Source of the DNA: Pirellulales bacterium
GTDB lineage: Bacteria; Planctomycetota; Planctomycetia; Pirellulales; JALHLM01
Direction: 5' to 3'
NCBI GenBank assembly: GCA_022844585.1
Contig: JALHLM010000044.1
Coordinates: 1-18,801, forward strand
DNA length: 18,801 nt
Positions 1 to 6,386 of this stretch are shown here, piece by piece (the stretch's first letter is position 1; every line of letters starts with the position of its first letter). The notes beneath the pieces were generated by a model. The model was not told where the DNA came from, made no database searches, and saw only the letters and a list, made by a program, of their open reading frames with translations. Made by a program: the position numbers and the translations under genes.

Positions 1-1
1 G

Positions 2-325
2 GGTTTCGGTCGAGGCCGTGCTCTCCGTCTTGCCTTCCGGCTTGTAGAACGGATTGCGGAACGAGGTCGGCGCGGGGGCGGCCTGCAGTTCCAGTTCCGG
101 CGTCATGGTGCCCGGCGGGTAGGCGTACGGGCTCCAGCCGTAGGTCCGCGGGACCGGGTAGCTATAATAGACCGGCGGGTGCTGGGAGAAGTACGGGATG
201 TACTCGCGGGAGTACGACGAGTAACCGCCGTACCAACCGCCCCAACCGCAGTTTTGGGCGACCGCGGAGGCCGCCGGCGCGCTCACGGCCAGCGCGACCA
301 GGATCATTATGCCAGTGCGTTTCAT
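2..325 (-). CDS. Secreted Tyr/Pro/Gly-rich hypothetical protein, 5' part only (runs off the left edge)
   Basis: An open frame of 108 codons reads from an ATG at 323-325 to the left edge without a stop, so the C-terminus is not seen. The protein begins MKRTGIMILVALAVSAPAAS and continues AVAQ, a clear Sec signal peptide with likely cleavage after ASA or AVA. The mature part is rich in Tyr, Gly and Pro (for example NCGWGGWYGGYSSY and YYSYPVPRTYGW) and then turns into an Ala/Pro/Glu stretch. A purine-rich AGAGAGG lies about 8 nt before the start and supports this choice. Short secreted proteins of this composition are common in planctomycetes, usually without a known function. It is divergent from queG, with 126 bp between the two starts. 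I assign no function. Confidence is high that it is coding and exported. Confidence 0.7.
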   Translation of the reverse strand, partial: MKRTGIMILVALAVSAPAASAVAQNCGWGGWYGGYSSYSREYIPYFSQHPPVYYSYPVPRTYGWSPYAYPPGTMTPELELQAAPAPTSFRNPFYKPEGKTESTASTET

Positions 326-451
326 CTTGCGACCTCTCTCGTGGTTTCCAGCTCGGGAAGTAGCTCAGCCAGTGAATCCCCTATCATTTCAGGCTAATCC
401 GACTCGGCCGGCTGACAACCCTCAAAACCGGCTCGCCGGACGGGATTCGCG
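326..451. other. Divergent intergenic region between the secreted protein and queG
   Basis: This 126-bp stretch separates two divergent starts and must hold both promoters. I see no convincing -35/-10 pair for either gene and no clear palindrome. The only recognisable element is the AGAGAGG ribosome-binding site of the left gene. Confidence 0.5.
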
Positions 452-1612
452 ATGGACCGCCGGGAACTAACCGAACGCCTGAAAGCGGCCGCGCGGGAAA
501 TGGGGTTTTCGCTGGCCGGCGCTTGCCCGGCGGCAACTCCGGCCGAGGGCGTAACGCGTTTGGGCGACTGGCTTTCCGCCGGCTATGCGGGAGAAATGGC
601 GTACCTGGCAGGTAGACGAGAGGCCTACGCCGATCCGGGCCGAGTCCTGGAGGGCGCGCGCAGCATCCTGATGCTGGCCATGAATTACCGGACCGTGGAA
701 CCAGCGGACGCCGCGGACGGAGCCGGCCGCGTAGCGCGGTATGCCTGGGGCACCGACTACCACGACGTGATCCACGACCGGCTGAAACAGTTGATCGCCC
801 AGGTCCAGGAATGGGCGCCGGAGGTTTCCGCGCGGGGCGTGGTCGATACCGCGCCGCTTCTCGAAAAGGAGTTCGCGCAACTCGCCGGGCTGGGGTGGAT
901 CGGTAAGAACACGTTGCTATTAAATCGCACGCAAGGCAGTTGGTTCTTCCTGTCGGCGCTGTTGGTGGATGTGGAACTGGAGTACGACGCGCCGACCGCG
1001 ACGGATCATTGCGGGACGTGTACGGCTTGCTTGGACGCTTGCCCGACGGGGGCGTTCGTCGCGCCGTATGTGCTCGATAGCCGGCGGTGCATCAGTTATC
1101 TGACGATCGAGTTGCGCGGCGCGATTGATCCGGCGCTGCGCGGACCAATGGGGGATTGGCTGTTTGGCTGCGACATCTGCCAGGAAGTGTGTCCCTGGAA
1201 TCACCGCGCGCCGTTGTCGACGATCGAGGCATTTCAGCCGCGTGCTGGGTTCAATCCGGCGCAGTTGCGGGAGATGTTTGGCTGGAGCGATGCACAATTC
1301 CGAGAGCAGTTTCGCGAGACGCCGCTCTGGCGCGCGCGCCGGCGCGGGCTGTTGCGCAACGCAGCGATCGTGCTGGGGAATCAGCGTGATGGGGAATCGT
1401 TGCCGGCGCTAACGCTCGGTCTGCAGGATGTGGAGCCACTCGTGCGCGGAGCGAGCGCCTGGGCGCTTGGGCAATTCCGATCGCCAATCGCGATGCAATT
1501 GCTAAAGCAACTTCAAGCAGTAGAAAGCGACGCGACAGTATTGGCTGAAATCAATACAGCGCTGACACAACAAGGAATCGCCGTCTCTCCCACACTGAAA
1601 ACTGAACACTGA
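452..1612 (+). CDS. queG: Epoxyqueuosine reductase QueG
   Basis: This cytoplasmic enzyme catalyses the last step of queuosine synthesis, the reduction of epoxyqueuosine to queuosine in the wobble position of GUN tRNAs, using cobalamin and two [4Fe-4S] clusters. The 386-residue protein has the family order. An N-terminal reductase domain carries VVDTAPLLEKE, in which Asp132 is likely the conserved catalytic acid, followed by GLGWIGKN. A ferredoxin-type motif follows with Cys187, 190, 193 and 197 (CGTCTACLDACPTG), and a second set has Cys240, 243 and 247 (CDICQEVCPWN). The tail from about residue 295 resembles HEAT-like repeats, as in longer QueG proteins. The ATG at 452 gives the usual QueG N-terminus, though no strong Shine-Dalgarno site precedes it. 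The gene converges on the TIM-barrel gene with only 20 bp between stops. Its last codons and stop lie inside a 7-bp tandem repeat. Confidence 0.95.
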   Translation: MDRRELTERLKAAAREMGFSLAGACPAATPAEGVTRLGDWLSAGYAGEMAYLAGRREAYADPGRVLEGARSILMLAMNYRTVEPADAADGAGRVARYAWGTDYHDVIHDRLKQLIAQVQEWAPEVSARGVVDTAPLLEKEFAQLAGLGWIGKNTLLLNRTQGSWFFLSALLVDVELEYDAPTATDHCGTCTACLDACPTGAFVAPYVLDSRRCISYLTIELRGAIDPALRGPMGDWLFGCDICQEVCPWNHRAPLSTIEAFQPRAGFNPAQLREMFGWSDAQFREQFRETPLWRARRRGLLRNAAIVLGNQRDGESLPALTLGLQDVEPLVRGASAWALGQFRSPIAMQLLKQLQAVESDATVLAEINTALTQQGIAVSPTLKTEH

Positions 1613-1617
1613 AAACT
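1594..1617. repeat. 7-bp tandem repeat (ACTGAAA, 3.4 copies) across the queG stop codon
   Basis: Three consecutive units read ACTGAAA, ACTGAAC and ACTGAAA, followed by a partial ACT. The queG stop codon TGA (1610-1612) lies in the third unit, so the terminal Leu-Lys-Thr-Glu-His of QueG is encoded by the repeat. A-rich microrepeats like this probably arise by slippage. Confidence 0.75.
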
Positions 1618-1632
1618 TCAAACTAGCTCTCC

Positions 1633-2454
1633 CTATCCCCGCAGTCCCACCTCCGCCAGCAATTTATCCGTTTCTCGGTACGCCTCTTCAACCCATTCCA
1701 CGATTCTCGCAGGGTCCGGCGAGTACTCCAGCTCGATCGATATCGCGCCGTCGATGTTTAGGGCTTTGATTTCTTCCAGGTACGGTCGAAATGGCACGAC
1801 GCCGCGGCCGGGCGGGAGGTCGCCGTGGACTTTGCCGTCGCAGTCGGAGATATGGACGTGGCCGGTGCGGCCTTTCAGGCGGCGGAGTTCTGCCGGCTTC
1901 ACCTGGGAGAGAACGAGGTGCGAGATATCGATGTTGGCTTGGACGTTCGGCAAGTTCACGTCGTCGAGGAATTGGCACATCGTGTCGATATCGCGCACGA
2001 GCGAGAGCGGGAACGGTTCCAGTTCCAGGACGATTTCTAGATCGAGCTCGCCAGCGCGTTCGCCGAGTTGGCGCACGCCTTCGACGCCCCAGCGCCATTG
2101 CTCGGCTGGCGGAATGACTTCGCGATTCCAGATGTATTCGCCGATCACCAGCAGCACGTTGCGGGCCGCATACGCATACGCCAGGTCGAGATATTTGTCC
2201 ACGCGGCGCAGATGGAAGTCGCGCACGGGGCGATTGAAGTCGATCAGCCCGACGGCCACGCAGGCCAGCGAAATGATCGGCAGCCCGAGGCGATCGCATT
2301 CCCGTTTGACGAGCATCTGTTCGCGGATGTCGGCTTCGAGGGGATCGATGAAGATATCGACCGAATCGAAACCGAGTTCCTTCGTTTTGCGGAGACCGAA
2401 ATCGGTCGGCTGCCCGGCTTGCACCCAGGCGGAGTTGATGAGTCCGAGTTGCAT
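1633..2454 (-). CDS. Xylose-isomerase-like TIM-barrel protein (sugar phosphate isomerase/epimerase family)
   Basis: The protein is predicted to be a cytoplasmic metal-dependent isomerase, epimerase or decarboxylase acting on a sugar or sugar acid. It has 273 residues and the AP_endonuc_2-type (beta/alpha)8 fold. The family metal-binding positions are visible: LELEP (Glu144/Glu146), NIDISH (Asp176/His179), HVHISDCDG (His201) and ISIELEY (Glu241). The open frame extends 20 codons upstream of 2454, but that part runs toward the 2506-2583 repeat and looks non-coding. The internal ATG giving MQLGLINSAW starts directly on the first barrel strand and is preferred. No Shine-Dalgarno site is evident. 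Substrate is unknown. One decarboxylase of apiose catabolism (OiaC, acting on 3-oxo-isoapionate) is, as I recall, a member of this fold. That makes a link to the nearby operon possible but unproven, because two genes and a repeat lie between. Confidence 0.8.
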   Translation of the reverse strand: MQLGLINSAWVQAGQPTDFGLRKTKELGFDSVDIFIDPLEADIREQMLVKRECDRLGLPIISLACVAVGLIDFNRPVRDFHLRRVDKYLDLAYAYAARNVLLVIGEYIWNREVIPPAEQWRWGVEGVRQLGERAGELDLEIVLELEPFPLSLVRDIDTMCQFLDDVNLPNVQANIDISHLVLSQVKPAELRRLKGRTGHVHISDCDGKVHGDLPPGRGVVPFRPYLEEIKALNIDGAISIELEYSPDPARIVEWVEEAYRETDKLLAEVGLRG

Positions 2455-2505
2455 GGTTGATCGGTATGTTGAAGGAGGTGCTCGCTCTGTTTGAAAACAC
2501 GAATC

Positions 2506-2583
2506 GGGTGCCACTGGCGGCTCGTCCGCCAGTGTGAAGCCGCGTCAACTCTAGCACTGGCGGACAAGCCGCCAGTGGCACCC
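2506..2583. repeat. Nested inverted repeat: two small hairpins inside a 29-bp imperfect palindrome
   Basis: The arms 2506-2534 and 2555-2583 are reverse complements over 29 bp with one mismatch, separated by 20 bp. Each arm is itself a hairpin: CACTGGCGG (2512-2520) with CCGCCAGTG (2526-2534), and CACTGGCGG (2555-2563) with CCGCCAGTG (2569-2577), each with a 5-nt loop. The outer edges are GGGTGC and GCACCC. It sits between the stop of the SUMF1-domain gene and the start of the TIM-barrel gene, both on the minus strand. There is no T-run, so it is not a standard intrinsic terminator. The form fits a dispersed REP-like or MITE-like palindrome, and I recall similar elements being abundant in Pirellula-type genomes. 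It could stabilise or attenuate transcripts passing through it. Confidence 0.9.
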
Positions 2584-2610
2584 AGGCATCGAGTTGCGTT
2601 TCATATTTGA

Positions 2611-3510
2611 TTAGCGGCACACGGCCACGACGCGAAAGCCGATATGGTCGTAGCGGCGCTCTGGTTCGAAACGCAGACGGAAGGCCGTGCGGAGGGGCCA
2701 ACCTTCATCCGCCCAGCAGCCGCCGCGGCGCGAGCGGGAAATATCGCCGTGCTCGCTCTTGGTGGCCGTCGCTTTCGCGTCATGGAGGTCTGGGTCGATG
2801 CCGCCGGGAAGCTTGTGGTGATACCAGTCGCGGCACCACTCGTAGATGTTGCCATGCAGTTCATGCACGCCCCAGGGATTGGCGGGATAACTGCCGACTT
2901 TCGCGGCGCGCCCCAGCGACGCGCCCGGCGCCCCGCCGTTGTAGGGTTTGCCTTTGAAGTTGGCCTGCGTGCTGCTGAGCGAATCGCCGAAGGCCGTCGC
3001 TGTGGTCGTGCCGGCGCGACAGGCGTATTCCCATTGCGCTTCGGTAGGAAGGCGGAATTCCCATTCCGCCGGTAACTCGCCGGATTGATGCGCCCGTTCC
3101 GTGAGCTTTGCGCAGAATGCTTCGGCCTCCGCAAAGTTCACGTTGCCGACCGGATAGTCGTCTCCCTCGGGCAATTCCGCGGTTAACTCGCCGGGAAGGT
3201 CGCCGACGATGCGCTTCCATTGTCCTTGTGTGGCCTCGAACTTGGCGATCCAGAAACCTTTGGTGAGCGTTACTTCGACTTGATTTTCCCCTGGCTGGCG
3301 TTCTGGCTCCGTGACAGGGCTGCCCATCAGAAAAGTTCCCGGCGGACACCAGCAAAGTGCGATGCCAACGATTTCGCGTTCTGCGCCGGCGCGATCGCCG
3401 TCAAAGGCGTGCGCCGCATTGGGTTCGTTGGCGATCGACGGCGAGACGAGCATCCCGCCAAGCATGCCAGCAGACAGCAATAGCAACTTCAAGCACGTAT
3501 TGATCGACAT
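2611..3510 (-). CDS. Secreted SUMF1-domain (FGE-like) protein lacking the canonical cysteine pair
   Basis: This is a 299-residue exported protein. Residues 1-27 form a signal peptide (hydrophobic LKLLLLSAGMLGGMLV, then SPSIA). The rest is a formylglycine-generating-enzyme/SUMF1 sulfatase-modifying fold. Hallmarks in order are FLMGSP near residue 60, FWIAKFEATQGQW, PVGNVNFAEAEAFCAKL, FRLPTEAQWEYACRAGT, WGVHELHGNIYEWCRDWY, RRGGCWADEG and a terminal IGFRVV. True FGE has two redox cysteines shortly after the RGGS motif. Here that stretch is RGGCWADEGWPLRTAF and the pair is absent, so sulfatase activation by copper-dependent Cys oxidation is unlikely. Planctomycetes carry many such paralogues of unknown role. 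It lies 90 bp downstream of the GntR gene on the same strand, and no Shine-Dalgarno site is obvious. Domain call is secure, function is not. Confidence 0.88.
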   Translation of the reverse strand: MSINTCLKLLLLSAGMLGGMLVSPSIANEPNAAHAFDGDRAGAEREIVGIALCWCPPGTFLMGSPVTEPERQPGENQVEVTLTKGFWIAKFEATQGQWKRIVGDLPGELTAELPEGDDYPVGNVNFAEAEAFCAKLTERAHQSGELPAEWEFRLPTEAQWEYACRAGTTTATAFGDSLSSTQANFKGKPYNGGAPGASLGRAAKVGSYPANPWGVHELHGNIYEWCRDWYHHKLPGGIDPDLHDAKATATKSEHGDISRSRRGGCWADEGWPLRTAFRLRFEPERRYDHIGFRVVAVCR

Positions 3511-3600
3511 CGCGCACGCTCCGCTTCGCCACGCGTTTGGTCCACCCCTCCGACAACGTCGATCGTATCGAACGCCGCGCCGCTTGGCTAGCTTTGGCGG

Positions 3601-4287
3601 CTAAGCGTTCAGCAAGAACTGCCGCCCGTATTGCAGATGGTCGGTCATGGCCTGGGCGGCGCGATCGGCTTGGCGCCTGAGGATGGCGCTGGCGACAGCG
3701 GAGTGATCGGCCTGGCTCTTGGGGAGCCGATTCGGGGCCAGGCGGTTGATGCGCAGGATGGCGCGTTCCAGCTTATCAAAACAGCGCCGGAGCCAGGCGC
3801 AGAGCTCGCGGTTTTCGAGCAATTCGGCGAGCAGCATGTGGAATTCGATATCGAATCGCGTGGCGGCGCGAGGATCTTCGTCGCGGACGGCCTCGCGTTG
3901 GCGTGTGAGACTGCGTTTGATGTCGGCCCTCTGTGTCGTGGTCAGAGTCCGCTCGGCAAGTCGGCGTGCGACGAACGGTTCCACGGCCAATCGCATATCG
4001 AACAGCTCGGCGATCTCCCGCGCGGACAAATCTTTGACGACAATCCCTTGCTGCGGCGAGACGGCCACCAACCCTTGAGCTTCCAGGTGTTCCAGGGCCG
4101 AGCGGATCGGCGTCTTGCTCATGCCGAGTTTTTCGACAAGCTGCCGCTCGGAGAGAAACGTATCCGGGGCGTAAGCGCCGGATTGAATCAAATCCTTGAG
4201 TTGGGCGTACGCGCGATCTTTCAACAGCGGACGCGGCGAGTTTTCCCGGCGGGCGGCGGAAACAGTGCGAGGCGAAGTACGAGGCAT
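3601..4287 (-). CDS. GntR-family regulator, FadR/FCD subfamily; likely repressor of the apiose operon
   Basis: This is a 228-residue DNA-binding regulator. Residues 23-86 form the GntR winged helix (AYAQLKDLIQSGAYAPDTFL, SERQLVEKLGMSKTPIRSAL, then the wing EAQGLVAVSPQQGIVV). Residues about 93-220 form an all-helical FCD effector domain. Its four typical metal or ligand positions are visible as Asp146 and His150 (FDIEFH), His195 (ADHSAV) and His217 (MTDHLQ). FCD domains bind carboxylates and sugar acids, which fits an apionate-pathway intermediate as effector. The gene is divergent from the ten-gene operon, and the 117 bp between 4288 and 4404 contain promoter and operator candidates. I infer local autoregulation and repression. 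No Shine-Dalgarno site precedes the ATG, and the predicted -10 lies so close that the mRNA may be leaderless. Confidence 0.92.
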   Translation of the reverse strand: MPRTSPRTVSAARRENSPRPLLKDRAYAQLKDLIQSGAYAPDTFLSERQLVEKLGMSKTPIRSALEHLEAQGLVAVSPQQGIVVKDLSAREIAELFDMRLAVEPFVARRLAERTLTTTQRADIKRSLTRQREAVRDEDPRAATRFDIEFHMLLAELLENRELCAWLRRCFDKLERAILRINRLAPNRLPKSQADHSAVASAILRRQADRAAQAMTDHLQYGRQFLLNA

Positions 4288-4293
4288 GCGTTC

Positions 4294-4321
4294 ATGCTAT
4301 CCCGTCCAGGCGACGCGTCAA
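4294..4321 (-). promoter_or_regulatory. Candidate promoter of the GntR gene
   Basis: On the minus strand TTGACG (4316-4321) and TAGCAT (4294-4299) are spaced by 16 bp, a plausible sigma70-type pair with a weak -10. Only 6 nt separate the -10 from the ATG at 4285-4287. Transcription would therefore start at or next to the start codon, giving a leaderless message, which would agree with the missing Shine-Dalgarno site. Confidence 0.35.
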
Positions 4322-4328
4322 GATATAT

Positions 4329-4357
4329 TTGACATCCGACTGAGATATCAGTAAACT
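4329..4357 (+). promoter_or_regulatory. Candidate sigma70-type promoter of the apiose operon
   Basis: A perfect -35 TTGACA (4329-4334) is followed after exactly 17 bp by TAAACT (4352-4357), which matches four of six -10 consensus bases. The start site would fall near 4364, about 40 nt before the ATG at 4405. The local AT-rich patch contrasts with the surrounding GC-rich sequence. The 14-bp palindrome in the spacer is well placed for repression by the adjacent GntR protein. Confidence 0.6.
4339..4352. promoter_or_regulatory. Candidate operator palindrome for the GntR/FCD regulator
   Basis: ACTGAGATATCAGT is palindromic except for one mismatched pair near the centre (six of seven pairs match). 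It occupies the 17-bp spacer of the operon promoter and touches the -10, so a bound dimer would block RNA polymerase. It is the best dyad I see between the two divergent starts. Binding by the neighbouring regulator is inferred from position only. Confidence 0.45.
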
Positions 4358-4404
4358 CCACGCCTCGTCCGGGCCGATTCTTGTCTTCTCGCGCGTGGCG
4401 GAAT

Positions 4405-5400
4405 ATGAAGGCGTTACTCCCCTCGCTGTTGGTGAGTGTTGCGTGTCTCGCGACGTTGAGTTGCGGCGCGCCGACGAACCAGCCCGATCAGACCACGATC
4501 GGCGTGGCCTTCGAGACCTTGCAAACGGAATACTGGGTGGCCAGTCTCGACGCGATGAAAGCGGAGCTAGCCAAACACGACGTGCGCGTACTGGAAGCCG
4601 TCGCCGACGGCGATCCGAACCGGCAATTGGAGCAGGTGCAGAGTTTTATTGCCCGCAAGGTCGACGGGATCATCGTCGTCCCCAAAGATGCCGAGAGCGT
4701 GATCCCGATGATCCGCGCCGCGAACAAGGCGAACATTCCCATCGTCCTCTATAACCGTGGCCCTGGTGAAGGCGCCGGACCTTGCGTGACGGTCGTGGCG
4801 GACAATCGCGCCATCACCCGCGACACGGTCCGCCGAATGATCGCATCCGCCAGCGAGCGATCCAAGCCAATGCAGGGAATGATCCTGATCGGCGACCTGG
4901 GCGATATCAACGCCATCGAACGGCGAGAAGGTTTCGATGAAGCCATCTCAGAATCAAACGGCGCCGTCGAAGTCGTCGCGCGCGTGCCGACGGTATGGAA
5001 TCAGGAGAAAGCACTCGCTGGCGTGACGAACGCGCTGCAAGCCAACCCGGACATCGAATTCATCTTCTCGTCATCGGACTTCTTGTTTCCGTCGATCGTC
5101 GCGGCGCTCAAGAACGCCGACAAATATCATCCGATCGGACATGAACGCCATGTGGTGCTGGGCGGCTTCGATGGCGACGCGACGGCCTATCGCATGTTGC
5201 AAGACAAGTATCTCGATGCGGACGGCGTGCAGAACGTCTATTTCGAATGCTCGCAGGCCGTCGACGCCGTGTTGAAAATGTCCCGCGGCGAAACGGTCGA
5301 ACCGGTGTTGAAGGACCAAGGCGTCGTAATTCATCAGGACAACCTCGATCAGGAATCGCACCGCATGTGGGGCGCGCAAGTCGCCGCGAAACAGCCATGA
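4405..5400 (+). CDS. Sugar ABC transporter periplasmic substrate-binding protein (RbsB/type I fold), probably for apiose
   Basis: This is the exported receptor of an RbsA/B/C-type importer and the first gene of the operon. The 331-residue protein has the Peripla_BP_4 two-lobed fold: TIGVAFETLQTEYW, then FIARKVDGIIVVPKDAESVI, then IPIVLYNRGPGEG, and later MILIGDLGDINAIERREGFD and VVLGGFDGDATAYRML. The N-terminus MKALLPSLLVSVACLATLSC is a signal peptide ending in Cys. The box TLSC is a weak lipobox, so lipid anchoring is likely but not certain. A TTG start at 4381 would add eight polar residues (SSRAWRN before the Met) in front of the signal peptide. I prefer the ATG at 4405, preceded by GGCGGA at short spacing. 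The substrate is inferred from the downstream genes. Its stop overlaps the next start in ATGA (5397-5400). Confidence 0.88.
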   Translation: MKALLPSLLVSVACLATLSCGAPTNQPDQTTIGVAFETLQTEYWVASLDAMKAELAKHDVRVLEAVADGDPNRQLEQVQSFIARKVDGIIVVPKDAESVIPMIRAANKANIPIVLYNRGPGEGAGPCVTVVADNRAITRDTVRRMIASASERSKPMQGMILIGDLGDINAIERREGFDEAISESNGAVEVVARVPTVWNQEKALAGVTNALQANPDIEFIFSSSDFLFPSIVAALKNADKYHPIGHERHVVLGGFDGDATAYRMLQDKYLDADGVQNVYFECSQAVDAVLKMSRGETVEPVLKDQGVVIHQDNLDQESHRMWGAQVAAKQP

Positions 5401-6386
5401 TTGCCGGCGGACCGCGTTCCGTCGTGCGGTTTGCGGCGACCGAGCTTGGCGTCGTGGCCTTGGCCATCGTTTACGTGCTGGCGATCTTGCCGTTCTGCCC
5501 GGAGTTGGCCACGCGCGACCAGGCGTTCGCCGCCTTGGTGAACGCCGCGCCGCTGCTGGTGCTGGCGTTGGGGCAAGCGTTCGCGCTTTTGATCGGCGGC
5601 ATCGATCTGTCCGTGTCCGGCGTGATCTCGCTGGCAGGCGTCGTTGGCGCCATGCTGTTGACGAGCGACGGCGGCGTGCTCGCGGATTCCTCGCTGGCAA
5701 TCCCCGTCGCCCTGTTGGCGATGTTGCTGATGGGTGGCGTCGTCGGCGTTGCGCAAGGCGCGGCCGTGGCGTACTGGGAGCTGCCGGCGTTCATTGTCAC
5801 GATGTGCGGGATGATGGCCATGGGCGGCGCGGCCGTCTGGCTCACCGGCGGCGCGCGACTAGGGAGCTTGCCATTGCCGCTGTTGGAGACGGTTCAAGGA
5901 GACTGGTTGCGCGTACCGGTCATCCTTTGGGTCGCGACTGCGTTGGCGATCGTGTGCTACTTGTTACTTCAGCATACGGTGCTCGGCAAACATTTGTACG
6001 CATTGGGACACAACGCGCGCGCGGCGCGGGTGGCCGGGATTTCGTTGGGGCGTGTCACTTGCTTCGCTTACGGCGCTTCGGGCACTTGCTCCGCGCTGGC
6101 GGCCATTCTATATACCTGTCGCACGGAATCGGCCACGCCCAGCTTCGCACGTGAGATTTTACTCGATGCCATCGGCGCGGCGGTCATCGGCGGCACCAGC
6201 CTGAGCGGCGGCCGCGTGAGCGTCATGGGCATCGTCTTTGGCGCATTGTTCATCACGTTGGTCGGCAATAGCCTCACGTTGTTGAACCTCGATTATTGGC
6301 ACGTGCTGATGGCCAAAGGAGGCGTCATTCTCGTCGCGGCCCTGCTAGACGCGGCACGGCGCGGCGTCGCCGGAGGGCGTGCATGA
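5397..6386 (+). CDS. Sugar ABC transporter permease (RbsC family), first of two
   Basis: This is the membrane channel subunit of the importer. Its 329 residues contain many hydrophobic segments (for example LGVVALAIVYVLAILPF and LLVLALGQAFALLIGG). The BPD_transp_2/RbsC landmarks are visible: GGIDLSVSGVISLAGV near residue 60, the cytoplasmic coupling-type stretch ALGHNARAARVAGISLGRV and the late loop DAIGAAVIGGTSLSGGRVSVMG. The ATG at 5397 overlaps the preceding stop, and the next gene begins in its own stop, so translation is coupled on both sides. The open frame continues 50 codons upstream inside the preceding gene, but that part is an out-of-frame shadow. Two different permease genes flank the ATPase gene, suggesting a heterodimeric channel. 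Confidence 0.92.
   Translation: MIAGGPRSVVRFAATELGVVALAIVYVLAILPFCPELATRDQAFAALVNAAPLLVLALGQAFALLIGGIDLSVSGVISLAGVVGAMLLTSDGGVLADSSLAIPVALLAMLLMGGVVGVAQGAAVAYWELPAFIVTMCGMMAMGGAAVWLTGGARLGSLPLPLLETVQGDWLRVPVILWVATALAIVCYLLLQHTVLGKHLYALGHNARAARVAGISLGRVTCFAYGASGTCSALAAILYTCRTESATPSFAREILLDAIGAAVIGGTSLSGGRVSVMGIVFGALFITLVGNSLTLLNLDYWHVLMAKGGVILVAALLDAARRGVAGGRA

Noticed and set aside
2455..2514. 20-codon N-terminal extension of the TIM-barrel protein
   Set aside because: It runs into the inverted repeat and has no family resemblance. The barrel begins right after the ATG at 2454.
4318..4332. TCAAGATATATTTGA as a regulator-binding palindrome
   Set aside because: Only the outer four bases on each side pair. 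They are explained by two divergent -35 boxes (TTGACG on the minus strand and TTGACA on the plus strand) facing each other.
3631..4332. Long plus-strand open frame (233 codons) opposite the GntR gene
   Set aside because: It is an antisense shadow of a clear GntR/FCD protein, with no recognisable domain. Such shadows are common at this GC content.
4381..4404. TTG start eight codons upstream for the substrate-binding protein
   Set aside because: It would put polar residues ahead of the signal peptide. The ATG at 4405 gives a normal positively charged start followed by the hydrophobic core.
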